From the NCBI GenBank assembly GCA_937900415.1, contig CALCEY010000001.1, positions 5,529 to 69,528 on the forward strand: DNA of 64,000 bases, in the 5' to 3' direction. This document shows positions 6,719 to 14,694 of the stretch, piece by piece; positions within the stretch are counted from its first letter, which is position 1; every line of letters starts with the position of its first letter. The position numbers and the translations under genes are program-made. The notes beneath the pieces were generated by a model. It was not told the DNA's origin. It did not search any database and saw only the letters and a program-made list of their open reading frames with translations. Source of the DNA: an uncultured Clostridia bacterium. Its GTDB lineage: Bacteria; Bacillota; Clostridia; Peptostreptococcales; Anaerovoracaceae.

Positions 6719-8176
6719 ATGGCTGTAAGAATAATCGTACTGATACTGTATTTTGCAGTGCTGCTGGCCATAGGAGTCTATACCTCCAGAATGGCTAAAT
6801 CATATTCGGAATATAATCTGGCGGCAAGAAGCAATAATAAATGGATTGCCGGCATTTCAACTCAATCGTCGTCGACAAGCGGGTGGATGCTTCTGGCCAT
6901 GCCGGGACTTGCTTTTACATACGGCTTCGGCGTTATATGGACCTTGATAGGTTGGATGGGAGGTTCTTTGTTCAACTGGCTGGTACTTGCAAAACGTCTA
7001 AGAGTAGCGACAGAGGTTTATGACTCTGTTTCAATCGTTGAATATTTTGAAAAACGAACAGGCGATAAACGGGGAATAGTGGGACTCGTTTCCGGAATTT
7101 CTATCATAATTCTGATGGTAATAAATTCATCCGGAGAATTGGTGGGCTGCGGCAAGCTGATACAGCAGGCCTTCGGACTTGATATAAACACAGCAGTTAC
7201 AATAGGTCTGGTTATAGTGGTAATATATACGTTTCTCGGCGGATATATGGCTGTAAGTTGGAGTAATTTATTACAGGGAAGCCTGATGTTCATAGCCCTT
7301 TTACTTGTTCCTGTATACGCTGTTATAAATTACGGAGGCTTTCACAATGTGGCTGCCGGAGCGATAGAATACAATCCTGAGATGTTTTCATTCCTTTCAG
7401 ATGAGATGACGATTCAGGAAAAAATAGTCTTTGTGTCGGGAGGCGTTGGAATAGGCTTTATGTACCCGGGAATGGTTCATGCTTTGACCGGCCTCATGGC
7501 CATAAAGAATCCAAAAGAGATAAAGGACTCGGCTCTCATAGCAACTATCTGGGGCTGCGCAGCTCTCGGCGGAGCGTCGATGATAGGAATCGCCGGAAGA
7601 GCTATAATGCCTGACATTTCAGACCCTGAGCAAATATTTCTTGAACTTTCGGAAAAATACTTTAACAACGCATTGTTTGCCATAATGGCGGCGGCTGTAA
7701 TGGCTGCGATATTATCATCGGTCTGCGCTTATCTGATAGTTGCAACGGCTTCCCTCGGAAGCAGCGTTATAAAGCGTTTTGCTCATATTGAAGACGAACG
7801 TAGAGTTGTGAGGATAGAAAAGCTGGCGATGATAATAATAGCTGTTTTAGCATATTATCTGGCTTTTAACGGAGGCAGCGTTCATACCATAGCAATGTTT
7901 GCAGCGTCAGGACTTGGAGCTTCCTTCGGACCTGTAGTTATAGCGGGACTTTACGGAAACCGCATAAATTGGCAGGGGGCTGTCGCGAGTATATTCGTAG
8001 GTATGCTGGTTGTAATAATCTGGTTTTATTCAGGACTTTCATCATATCTTTTCGAAGTATTTCCGGGATGGATTGCAAGCACTGTAACGCTTTTTGCCGT
8101 AAGCAAGCTTACAGGAGGCCCTGACGAGGCTATAACTCAGGAATACAAGAAATATCTTAAGGCAATAAAAGAATAG
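6719..8176 (+). CDS. Sodium:solute symporter (SSS family, PutP-like)
   Basis: The 485-residue integral membrane protein has about 13 predicted transmembrane helices and SSS-family features: the early SSTSGWMLLAMPG segment, GWMGGSLFNW, the helix VIYTFLGGYMAVSWSN and SAxxS-like small-residue packing later. The family couples inward sodium flow to uptake of proline, pantothenate, other amino acids, urea-like or carboxylate substrates. The ATG follows GTAGGAGG, which overlaps the stop codon of the small membrane peptide. A strong terminator closes the unit. It presumably imports the substrate of the creatininase-family enzyme; which one cannot be read from the sequence. Confidence 0.88.
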   Translation: MAVRIIVLILYFAVLLAIGVYTSRMAKSYSEYNLAARSNNKWIAGISTQSSSTSGWMLLAMPGLAFTYGFGVIWTLIGWMGGSLFNWLVLAKRLRVATEVYDSVSIVEYFEKRTGDKRGIVGLVSGISIIILMVINSSGELVGCGKLIQQAFGLDINTAVTIGLVIVVIYTFLGGYMAVSWSNLLQGSLMFIALLLVPVYAVINYGGFHNVAAGAIEYNPEMFSFLSDEMTIQEKIVFVSGGVGIGFMYPGMVHALTGLMAIKNPKEIKDSALIATIWGCAALGGASMIGIAGRAIMPDISDPEQIFLELSEKYFNNALFAIMAAAVMAAILSSVCAYLIVATASLGSSVIKRFAHIEDERRVVRIEKLAMIIIAVLAYYLAFNGGSVHTIAMFAASGLGASFGPVVIAGLYGNRINWQGAVASIFVGMLVVIIWFYSGLSSYLFEVFPGWIASTVTLFAVSKLTGGPDEAITQEYKKYLKAIKE

Positions 8177-8198
8177 AATTTCCGTTGCTTGAGGGATA

Positions 8199-8238
8199 AG
8201 AGACCGAAAAAACAAAGCGTTTTTTCGGTCTCTTTTTT
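8199..8238 (+). terminator. Strong terminator after the symporter
   Basis: A 15-bp perfect stem (AGAGACCGAAAAAAC with its complement) runs into T6. It separates the creatininase-symporter unit from the sigma-54-dependent unit downstream. Confidence 0.92.
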
Positions 8239-8343
8239 GAATTTGAATAATTCTTTGAGAGCTTACGCCGTTTCTTTGCTGGAAAACATGTCTGAATCAA
8301 AGCTGTATGTTTTAAACGGCGGAGCCAAGTGCCGGGCGTACGT

Positions 8344-8387
8344 GGCGAAATTTCGTCATTGTCTGTCATGCGGCGAATTTTCATCAT
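8344..8387 (+). promoter_or_regulatory. Two tandem 16-bp sites, candidate sigma-54 enhancer
   Basis: GGCGAAATTTCGTCAT (8344-8359) and GGCGAATTTTCATCAT (8372-8387) match at 14 of 16 positions, 28 bp apart. Copy 1 contains the perfect palindrome CGAAATTTCG. They lie about 110-150 bp upstream of the -24 element, the usual distance for an activator of RpoN holoenzyme. The activator is probably the product of the gene at 10962. Confidence 0.6.
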
Positions 8388-8492
8388 GTAAAATGAGAAA
8401 AAAACAGACAAAAACCGCAGGACAGAAAAATATAAATAAAAAGAACGTTGACATTCAGCCATTTGCAGGTTGGAAGCTGATGGAGTTGTATA

Positions 8493-8509
8493 TTGGCATA
8501 AATATTGCT
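8493..8509 (+). promoter_or_regulatory. Sigma-54 (-24/-12) promoter
   Basis: TTGGCATAAATATTGCT has GG at 8495-8496 and GC at 8507-8508, the required 12-bp register, and the preferred TTGGCA and TTGC contexts. It is 59 bp before the ATG at 8568 and lies in the operon that encodes a sigma-54 activator. Confidence 0.9.
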
Positions 8510-8567
8510 TTTAATAAGAGATATAAACCGATGAAGCATAAAACTGAGGAAACTGAAAGGAGACGTT

Positions 8568-10019
8568 ATGGCGACAGCAGAGCAAATACAAAAACAGGCG
8601 GATACAGGACAGGCGGAGGCATTTTACCCTTCCATATTTAATGATGTTTTGGCTCCCGCCACACAGGGACCCTCGAGTTCCAATACTGTAGGAGTTTACC
8701 GCATAACATCAATAGCGAGGGCTATTTTGGATGGGGAGCCCGTTTCACTTAAAGTTGAAATGAGTACCAAGGGCGGCTTTTACGATACTTTCTTCGGAAT
8801 GGACAGCGACAAGGCTTGCCTTGCAGGAATTTTAGGCGAAGATTTGATAAAATCCGATCTTGGAAAAATATATGAGGTGGCTGAAAAAAAAGGCCTTGAA
8901 TACGAATTTTTTTTCACCGACAGGATTGAAAAGATACCTACGGAAATGGGAGAATTTACTGTAAAATCCGAAAAAGAAACCATCGTTCTTACAGGAATTA
9001 CGATGGGAGGCGGTGAAATCCTGATAAGAGACATAAACGGCCGGCCGTGCGAGATAAAGGGAATGCACGAAGAGGAGATAATGATAGAAGGCTCTGATAA
9101 ACCGAGAACAGTTCCGTCAGTTTATCCTCTTAAAACCGTAAAAGGCGCAGTTCCTCCCTTTACAGACAGCGTTGGAATGATAAAATATGCGAAAAGCAGC
9201 AGAAAACCACTGTGGCAGGTTGCCCTTGACTATGAGTGCAGTCTTACAGGGCTTACCCCTGAGGAGGTATGGAAGGTGGCAGAAGAAACTCTCGACATTT
9301 CATATGCTTCCATAGAGGAGGGACATAAAGACGGAGTGAAATTTGACGGAATTACCATAGCAAAGACTCCTGAAATCAGAGAAAAGATGAAAAGCACCAG
9401 GCTTATTCCTACGGGAGCCGCAGACGACGGAGCGCTTGACGCACTGGCGATAATGGAATACAGCAATTCTCACGGCGTAATAATATGTATGCCGACAGGA
9501 GGAGCTTCCGGAATAATTCCTGCGGCCATAAAAAATACGGCGAAAACTCTCGGGAAAACAAAAGAAGACGAGGTTAAAGCACTGCTGGTAGCAGGATTGA
9601 TAGGAGTATTCTATTTCCCTACTCACTATCACGGAGCCCTCGGCTGCCAGGCAGAAGTAGGCATAGCGGCTTCAATGGCGGCTGCAGGACTGGTTTCTTT
9701 CCTTACAGATGACCCTGAAACTGCGGAAAGAGGGGCGGTGCTTGCAATGCAGTATATAATCGGACAGGTATGCGACCCTGTGGCAGGTTACCCTCAGATA
9801 CCATGCTTCATAAGAAACGTGGCTTCTGTTCCGGTAGCCATGATCTGCGCCAATTATGCTGTTTTGGGATTGGATACAGCTGTAAATCTTGACGGAATGG
9901 TTCAGGCGGTTCTGAGAGTAGGGGAAAAACTCAGAGCAGGCAGAATCAATGATTTGGGAACATGCATGAACGAATATACGGCTAATCCGTGTAGCGCCTG
10001 CGGAAGATGCGGCGAGTAA
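8568..10019 (+). CDS. Single-chain Fe-S L-serine dehydratase-like enzyme
   Basis: The protein has 483 residues: a beta domain (about 18-180) is fused to an alpha domain (about 195-460), so one chain does the work of SdaAB plus SdaAA. The family deaminates L-serine to pyruvate and ammonia with an oxygen-labile [4Fe-4S] cluster. Cluster cysteines are in the expected contexts: Cys360 (CQAEVG), Cys402 (CDPVAG) and Cys413 (QIPC). Two oddities stand out. The usual GPSSSHT motif reads GPSSSNT (34-40), and the C-terminus carries extra cysteines at 466, 475, 478 and 481 (CSACGRC) instead of the usual tail. Start ATG follows AAAGGAG. It opens a sigma-54 operon with panB, the activator gene and ald; a hydroxy amino acid other than serine is possible. 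Confidence 0.85.
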   Translation: MATAEQIQKQADTGQAEAFYPSIFNDVLAPATQGPSSSNTVGVYRITSIARAILDGEPVSLKVEMSTKGGFYDTFFGMDSDKACLAGILGEDLIKSDLGKIYEVAEKKGLEYEFFFTDRIEKIPTEMGEFTVKSEKETIVLTGITMGGGEILIRDINGRPCEIKGMHEEEIMIEGSDKPRTVPSVYPLKTVKGAVPPFTDSVGMIKYAKSSRKPLWQVALDYECSLTGLTPEEVWKVAEETLDISYASIEEGHKDGVKFDGITIAKTPEIREKMKSTRLIPTGAADDGALDALAIMEYSNSHGVIICMPTGGASGIIPAAIKNTAKTLGKTKEDEVKALLVAGLIGVFYFPTHYHGALGCQAEVGIAASMAAAGLVSFLTDDPETAERGAVLAMQYIIGQVCDPVAGYPQIPCFIRNVASVPVAMICANYAVLGLDTAVNLDGMVQAVLRVGEKLRAGRINDLGTCMNEYTANPCSACGRCGE

Positions 10020-10055
10020 AGACAATAATTTTTCAAAGGAAAGGAAGACATAATA

Positions 10056-10907
10056 ATGAAAAAGACGATTTTAGACTTTCAGAAAATGGCAGAAAACGAA
10101 GAAAAAATTACTTTTCTGACGGCTTATGATTACCTTACGGCCAAATATCAGGAAAGAGCCGGGATAGACATGATTTTAGTAGGCGATTCTTTGGGAATGG
10201 TTTGCCTTGGATATGACAAAACATTTCCTGTAACCATGGACGAAATGATAAGCCACAGCCGTGCCGTACGCCGCGGAGCTCCGAACACTTACATAGTAGG
10301 CGATATGCCTTATATGTCTTATCAAGTTTCCGATGAAGAAGCCGTAAGAAATGCCGGACGCTTCATAAAAGAGGCCGACTGCGACTGTGTTAAGCTGGAA
10401 GTAGCGGGTCCGGGAACGGTTCAGCGTATAAAAGCAATCGTCGACGCAGGTATCCCTGTAATGGGTCATGTGGGTCTTACACCACAGTTTGCGGGAATGA
10501 TAGGAGGATATAAGGCTCAGGGTAAATCTGCCGCAGCCGCTGAAAAGATTCTCAACCTGTCCAAATCCGTAGAGGAGGCAGGAGCATGCAGCATATTGGT
10601 GGAGGGTGTTCCGGCAGTCGTAGGAAAGCTTGTCAAGAAAAACTTATCTATACCTGTGCTCGGCATAGGAGCAGGCTCCTGCGTGGACGGCCAGCTGCTG
10701 ATATATGCCGATATGCTGGGCTTCTACGATGATTTTACGCCTAAATTCGTAAAAAAATATGCAGAGCTTGGAAAACTGATGCAAGAGGCCTTTGAAGAAT
10801 ATGTAAAAGAAGTGCGCGGAGGCGCCTTCCCTGAAGATGCGGTACATTCGTATAAGATTTCTGAAGAAGAGGCAGAAAAAATAAAAAAAGAATTCAACTT
10901 GGACTGA
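10056..10907 (+). CDS. panB: 3-methyl-2-oxobutanoate hydroxymethyltransferase (PanB) family
   Basis: The 283 residues cover the whole TIM-barrel enzyme. PanB moves a hydroxymethyl group between methylene-tetrahydrofolate and 2-oxoisovalerate (ketopantoate). Diagnostic segments are present: LTAYDYLTAKY, the metal-binding VGDSLGM, a KLEVA segment, GHVGLTPQ, the VEGVP active-site region and LGIGAG. It lies 36 nt after the serine-dehydratase-like gene with AAAGGAAAGGAAG as ribosome-binding site. The usual partners panC and panD are absent; the neighbours are catabolic. In this setting it may run in reverse on a 4-hydroxy-2-oxo acid to recover a one-carbon unit, which is inference. Ordinary pantothenate synthesis remains the alternative. 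Confidence 0.9.
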   Translation: MKKTILDFQKMAENEEKITFLTAYDYLTAKYQERAGIDMILVGDSLGMVCLGYDKTFPVTMDEMISHSRAVRRGAPNTYIVGDMPYMSYQVSDEEAVRNAGRFIKEADCDCVKLEVAGPGTVQRIKAIVDAGIPVMGHVGLTPQFAGMIGGYKAQGKSAAAAEKILNLSKSVEEAGACSILVEGVPAVVGKLVKKNLSIPVLGIGAGSCVDGQLLIYADMLGFYDDFTPKFVKKYAELGKLMQEAFEEYVKEVRGGAFPEDAVHSYKISEEEAEKIKKEFNLD

Positions 10908-10961
10908 CAGGAGTTTGACAAGCAAAGCTCCTTCCTTTAAGATAAGTAAGGGGGGAGCGAT

Positions 10962-12374
10962 ATGCTTAATATAGGAAGTCTCCTTATCGAAAGCCTTGAT
11001 TATATAATGATAGTAGATAAGGACTACAATATAATATACAATACCAGGTATGACACCACTATCGGCGATGACTCAGCAAAAGCCAGGAAAAGCGAGTATA
11101 TTTACAAGAATTTTTTTGAAGTATACCCCAACATAAAAAGAGAAGAGAGTAATATAGTACGCTGCATGGAAACCGGCGAAGTCATAATACGTAAGAACCA
11201 GAAATATGAGGATTATCTCGGGCAGATATATATAACTAACAACGTGACCTTGCCGCTTAAGCGGAAAGGAGAGCTTATCGCAGCGGTTGAGATAACTTTA
11301 GATATGGACTTTCAGGAGAAGGACAAAAAGCTGGCGGAAATGAGGTTTGACAAGTTTGTCAAGCGCATTAAGGAGGCCTCTGGGCAGATTACCTTTGATA
11401 CAATCCTTACGGAAAACGAGGAGATGAAGAGGAATATAGAAAAAGCCCGGATTTTGGCAGCCATTCCGAACCCTACGCTCATATGCGGGGAGACCGGAAC
11501 CGGCAAAGAGGTTTTTGCGCAGGCTATGATAGATTACAGCGGAGTGGCTTCGGGAAGTATAGTAATCCAAAATTGCGCCGCAGTGCCGGAAACCTTAATA
11601 GAGTCGATTTTGTTCGGAACTGTCAGAGGCGCCTATACGGGAGCAGAAAATCACAAAGGTCTTTTTGAAGTAGCCGACGGAGGGATAATCTTTCTCGACG
11701 AACTGAATTCCATACCGTTTCATGTCCAGGCAAAACTTTTGCGTGTGCTGCAGGACGGAACCTTCAGACCTCTTGGCAGCAACGCTGATAAGAAAGTTAA
11801 GGTCAAAGTAATAGCGGCGATGAACGTCGATCCTATGGAAGCGATAGAAAAAAATATCCTGAGAAAAGATTTGTTTTACAGGTTTTCTGCCGGTTTGATA
11901 AATCTCATACCTTTGCGCGAAAGGCCGGAAGATATAAAGCTGTTCGCCCGCTATTACATGAAATATTTTTCTGATATCTATGATAAAGAAATTCAGGGGA
12001 TAGACGAGAGGCTGATGGAGGCCTTTATGAATTACAGCTGGGAAGGCAATGTGAGAGAGCTGATGAATACGATAGAATTCATGGTGGCTTCATCCTCGGA
12101 GGAAAAGACGTTGACGTCACGGCTTCTTCCTGCATATCTGTCAGAGAGAATGGCTCCGGATGTTTTGGATTTTTCAGAACGCAGAGACCGTTCTTACGAT
12201 GAAATTTTCAGACCGGAAACGGGATCATATCACAGCTCTATGAAAAGCTTTGAGAAGGGCATGATTGAAGAGGCGTTGTACCGGTCAGGCGGAAATAAGA
12301 GCGAAGCGGCAAGACTGCTTGGTATTCCGCGCCAAACCTTAAAGTATCGTATGAAGATACTTAAAATAAAATAA
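10962..12374 (+). CDS. Sigma-54-dependent transcriptional activator (PAS-AAA+-Fis)
   Basis: The protein has 470 residues. The N-terminal PAS-like sensor domain (about 5-115) shows no receiver Asp. The AAA+ domain (about 145-375) has Walker A GETGTGKE (176-183), the sigma-54-contacting loop as GAYTGA (223-228, an accepted variant of GAFTGA), Walker B FLDEL (244-248) and the VKVIAAMN sensor I. A Fis-type helix-turn-helix ends the protein (about 435-468, GNKSEAARLLGIPRQTLKYR). It is encoded inside the unit driven by the sigma-54 promoter at 8493, so positive autoregulation is likely. The PAS domain probably binds a pathway metabolite. It may also drive the promoter at 149. Confidence 0.92.
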   Translation: MLNIGSLLIESLDYIMIVDKDYNIIYNTRYDTTIGDDSAKARKSEYIYKNFFEVYPNIKREESNIVRCMETGEVIIRKNQKYEDYLGQIYITNNVTLPLKRKGELIAAVEITLDMDFQEKDKKLAEMRFDKFVKRIKEASGQITFDTILTENEEMKRNIEKARILAAIPNPTLICGETGTGKEVFAQAMIDYSGVASGSIVIQNCAAVPETLIESILFGTVRGAYTGAENHKGLFEVADGGIIFLDELNSIPFHVQAKLLRVLQDGTFRPLGSNADKKVKVKVIAAMNVDPMEAIEKNILRKDLFYRFSAGLINLIPLRERPEDIKLFARYYMKYFSDIYDKEIQGIDERLMEAFMNYSWEGNVRELMNTIEFMVASSSEEKTLTSRLLPAYLSERMAPDVLDFSERRDRSYDEIFRPETGSYHSSMKSFEKGMIEEALYRSGGNKSEAARLLGIPRQTLKYRMKILKIK

Positions 12375-12418
12375 TCATTCTTTTACAAGAGAAATAAGTC
12401 AACGGGAGGTACTGATCA

Positions 12419-13546
12419 ATGAAAGTCGGAATCGTAAAAGAAATCAAAAACAGTGAGAACAGAGTGGCCATCATTCCTTCTTCTGTCAAAGAATTTATCA
12501 GATGCGGACATGAGGTTTACATCGAATGTGGAGCAGGCATAGGAAGTGGATTTAGAGATGAAGAATATGAGGCAGCCGGCGCTATAATGGTTGAAAAAGC
12601 AGAGGATGTATGGAACAATATAGATTTTCTGTACAAGGTAAAGGAAATCCTTCCTTCGGAGTACAAATATGTCAGAGAAGACCTGATTATCATGACATAT
12701 CTCCATTCCAACGCGCATAGAGATGAAACTCAGGTTCTGCTGGACGCTAAGTGCCCGAGCATTGCTTTGGAAGATATAACCTCCGATATTCCTCACCGCA
12801 AATTCCCGTTGGTAGCAAATATGGGAGAACTGGCCGGAAAGGGAGGATTTTTAGCGGCTTGTTATTACGCTCAGTCTATTCATGGAGGCCCGGGACTTCT
12901 TCTTAACAATGTCTGCGGGTCCGATTCTCCGATAATTTCAATAATAGGCTGCGGATATACAGGAATGGGAGCGGCTGAAATGGCCTCCTCTCTCGGAAAT
13001 ACCGTAAAGATGATGGATATAAATTTTGAAGCTATGGAAAGAGCTAAAGGTTTGCTGCCGGGAAATGTTTCTTTCATGTACTCTTCAAGAAGCGCAATAG
13101 AGGAGTGCTTGAAGATTTCAGATGTTGTGATAAACTGCGTTCTCTGGCCTAAGACAAGAAAAGATCATCTCATTTACAGAGAAGATTTGAAGATGATGAA
13201 GCCGGGCGCAATGATAATAGACGTAGCCTGCGATGACGGAGGCGCAGTGGAAACTTGCAGGAGCACGACTCACGAAGACCCTGTTTATTATGAAGAGGGA
13301 ATCCTCCATTATGCCGTAGACAATATTCCTTCAGCCTTCTCGAAGAGCGCCTCTGTAAGATTCTCCAATGACAGCCTCCCTTATGCGCTGGCAGTTGCCA
13401 ATAAGGGAATTAAACAGGCTCTCAAGGATGACAAGCATCTGAGAGCAGGCCTGACTACCTTCGACGGAAAGCTTACTCTCAAAGAGACTGCCGAAAAATT
13501 TGAAGTGCCTTGGGCTGACCCTGAAGAGTTGATTAAGCAGTGGTAG
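12419..13546 (+). CDS. ald: Alanine dehydrogenase family enzyme
   Basis: The 375-residue protein aligns along its whole length with alanine dehydrogenase, which oxidises L-alanine to pyruvate and ammonia with NAD. Catalytic positions keep even the family numbering: Arg15 (NRVAIIP), Lys75 (KVKE) and His96 (YLH), with the DDGG segment near 272-275 where DQGG is usual. The Rossmann motif reads IIGCGYTGMGAAEMA. The hinge sequence and the glycine loop differ from typical Ald, so another small amino acid is possible. N5-carboxyethyl-ornithine synthase is a related but less likely reading. It lies 44 nt after the activator gene behind GGGAGG and probably belongs to the same unit, with a hairpin afterwards. 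Confidence 0.82.
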   Translation: MKVGIVKEIKNSENRVAIIPSSVKEFIRCGHEVYIECGAGIGSGFRDEEYEAAGAIMVEKAEDVWNNIDFLYKVKEILPSEYKYVREDLIIMTYLHSNAHRDETQVLLDAKCPSIALEDITSDIPHRKFPLVANMGELAGKGGFLAACYYAQSIHGGPGLLLNNVCGSDSPIISIIGCGYTGMGAAEMASSLGNTVKMMDINFEAMERAKGLLPGNVSFMYSSRSAIEECLKISDVVINCVLWPKTRKDHLIYREDLKMMKPGAMIIDVACDDGGAVETCRSTTHEDPVYYEEGILHYAVDNIPSAFSKSASVRFSNDSLPYALAVANKGIKQALKDDKHLRAGLTTFDGKLTLKETAEKFEVPWADPEELIKQW

Positions 13547-13594
13547 CTTCGCATGACAAATAGAGATTTTGAATAAAAAGTCAAATTTGCAAGC

Positions 13595-13621
13595 GCCCCG
13601 GAAAGTTATGCTTTCCGGGGC
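13595..13621 (+). terminator. GC-rich hairpin after ald
   Basis: A perfect 11-bp stem GCCCCGGAAAG / CTTTCCGGGGC closes on TTATG. It lies 48 nt after the ald stop. There is no T tract afterwards, so it may act as an mRNA 3' end stabiliser rather than an intrinsic terminator. Confidence 0.55.
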
Positions 13622-13695
13622 GTGCTGATTGTAATTCCAAATGCGAAAAAGACCTTATAAGCTCAGAAAAGTGCTGTTTTACCAGCGTGGCAAGC

Positions 13696-14284
13696 TTAAG
13701 AGCAAACCCCTTTACCATGATTTTTTTGTGCGTCCATAAAAAACGTCTCATATCCCATATGACGCGCTGCAAGCATGACGATATAATTCAGCTTTGAATG
13801 GCGGCAGTATCTTTTTATACCCTCTTCAAAAAGGTATGCACTTTTTTCGGACGGTATCCGCAAGCATAAGTGGCTATAATGGCTGCATATTTTCCGGCAC
13901 AGAGTGAAACTTTTTCGTATTCCAAGAATAATTTCTGCTGAGAATCTGCTGCGACGGGCGGTACGCTGCGAAATTTATTTATGCCGCATAACATTCTGTC
14001 AATAGCATATTTCAGCGGAGGCGTGCAGTACCATGAGCATATGGGCGTTGTAAAAATTATCAGGTCCTGAGGAAAGCACATAGTTTGAAATCTCTGTCAT
14101 TTCGTCGTTTATGATATAACCGAAAGGCTAAGATTCTTTTTGTCATGTCCTGCAAGCTGCGCATGGGCTTCATATAAATTTATGGTTTGAGGCGGGTTGT
14201 AAGCTGCAGGACAAATGGTTCAAGGATAGCATTTATATTTCCGCTTCTTATGGGATTTAACGCTAATATACATGCTTTTTCCAT
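13696..14284 (-). pseudogene. Decayed flavodoxin-fold NAD(P)H oxidoreductase gene
   Basis: On the - strand a start codon at 14284 behind GGAGG begins MEKACILALNPIRSGNINAILEPF, typical of the FMN-binding N-terminus of WrbA/YwqN-type flavoproteins, then stops. Further on, in other frames, come DLIIFTTPICSWYC followed by PPLKYAIDRM (the central strand and ring-stacking loop) and, after another frame change near 13820, a C-terminal piece EEGIKRYCRHSKLNYIVMLAARHMGYETFF ending at 13696. At least two frameshifts and a nonsense codon separate the pieces, so no functional protein is made. Confidence 0.8.
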
Positions 14285-14460
14285 GTGAACCTCCGGTTAG
14301 AACCATTGCGTTTAGGTAATGATACCATATTACGATAAAGTGTGACAGAGAATAAAACAGGCTGTTGCATTTATTATTACATATGAAACCGAAGAAGATA
14401 GAAAAGCTTTTTAACGCTGATAAATTTGTTAAATGTCTTGAAAAATACGTTTTTTTGCAG
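14285..14460. other. AT-rich spacer before the surface protein promoter
   Basis: No supported gene. It separates the divergent flavodoxin remnant from the surface-protein transcription unit. Confidence 0.4.
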
Positions 14461-14498
14461 TAAAATACATATATTAAGTTATAATTTCCGGGGGGGGG
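14455..14498 (+). promoter_or_regulatory. Promoter with poly-G9 tract at the start site
   Basis: A perfect TATAAT lies at 14480-14485, with TTGCAG about 19 bp upstream as a weakly placed -35. An uninterrupted run of nine G (14490-14498) begins four bases after the -10, which is where transcription would start. The untranslated leader to the ATG at 14695 would be about 200 nt. Confidence 0.5.
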
Positions 14499-14694
14499 AC
14501 AAAAGTGACGTCAGAGTATAAAATCGGCTATCGGCGTTTCTATTGTCAAGAGACCTTTCTTAAATATTGCAGATGCTTTAGACGGTATACATTACACGCT
14601 TTGTAGCGGCAGGGTATATCTTTTTTGCGTTACGTAAATTTAATTTATAACGAAAGTTTAAAAGTTTAAATCAATTTTAGAAAGGAAGCAAACA

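Noticed and set aside
8189..8641. 150-codon open frame spanning the terminator and sigma-54 promoter
   Set aside because: It begins inside the terminator, lacks a Shine-Dalgarno and overlaps the real start at 8568.
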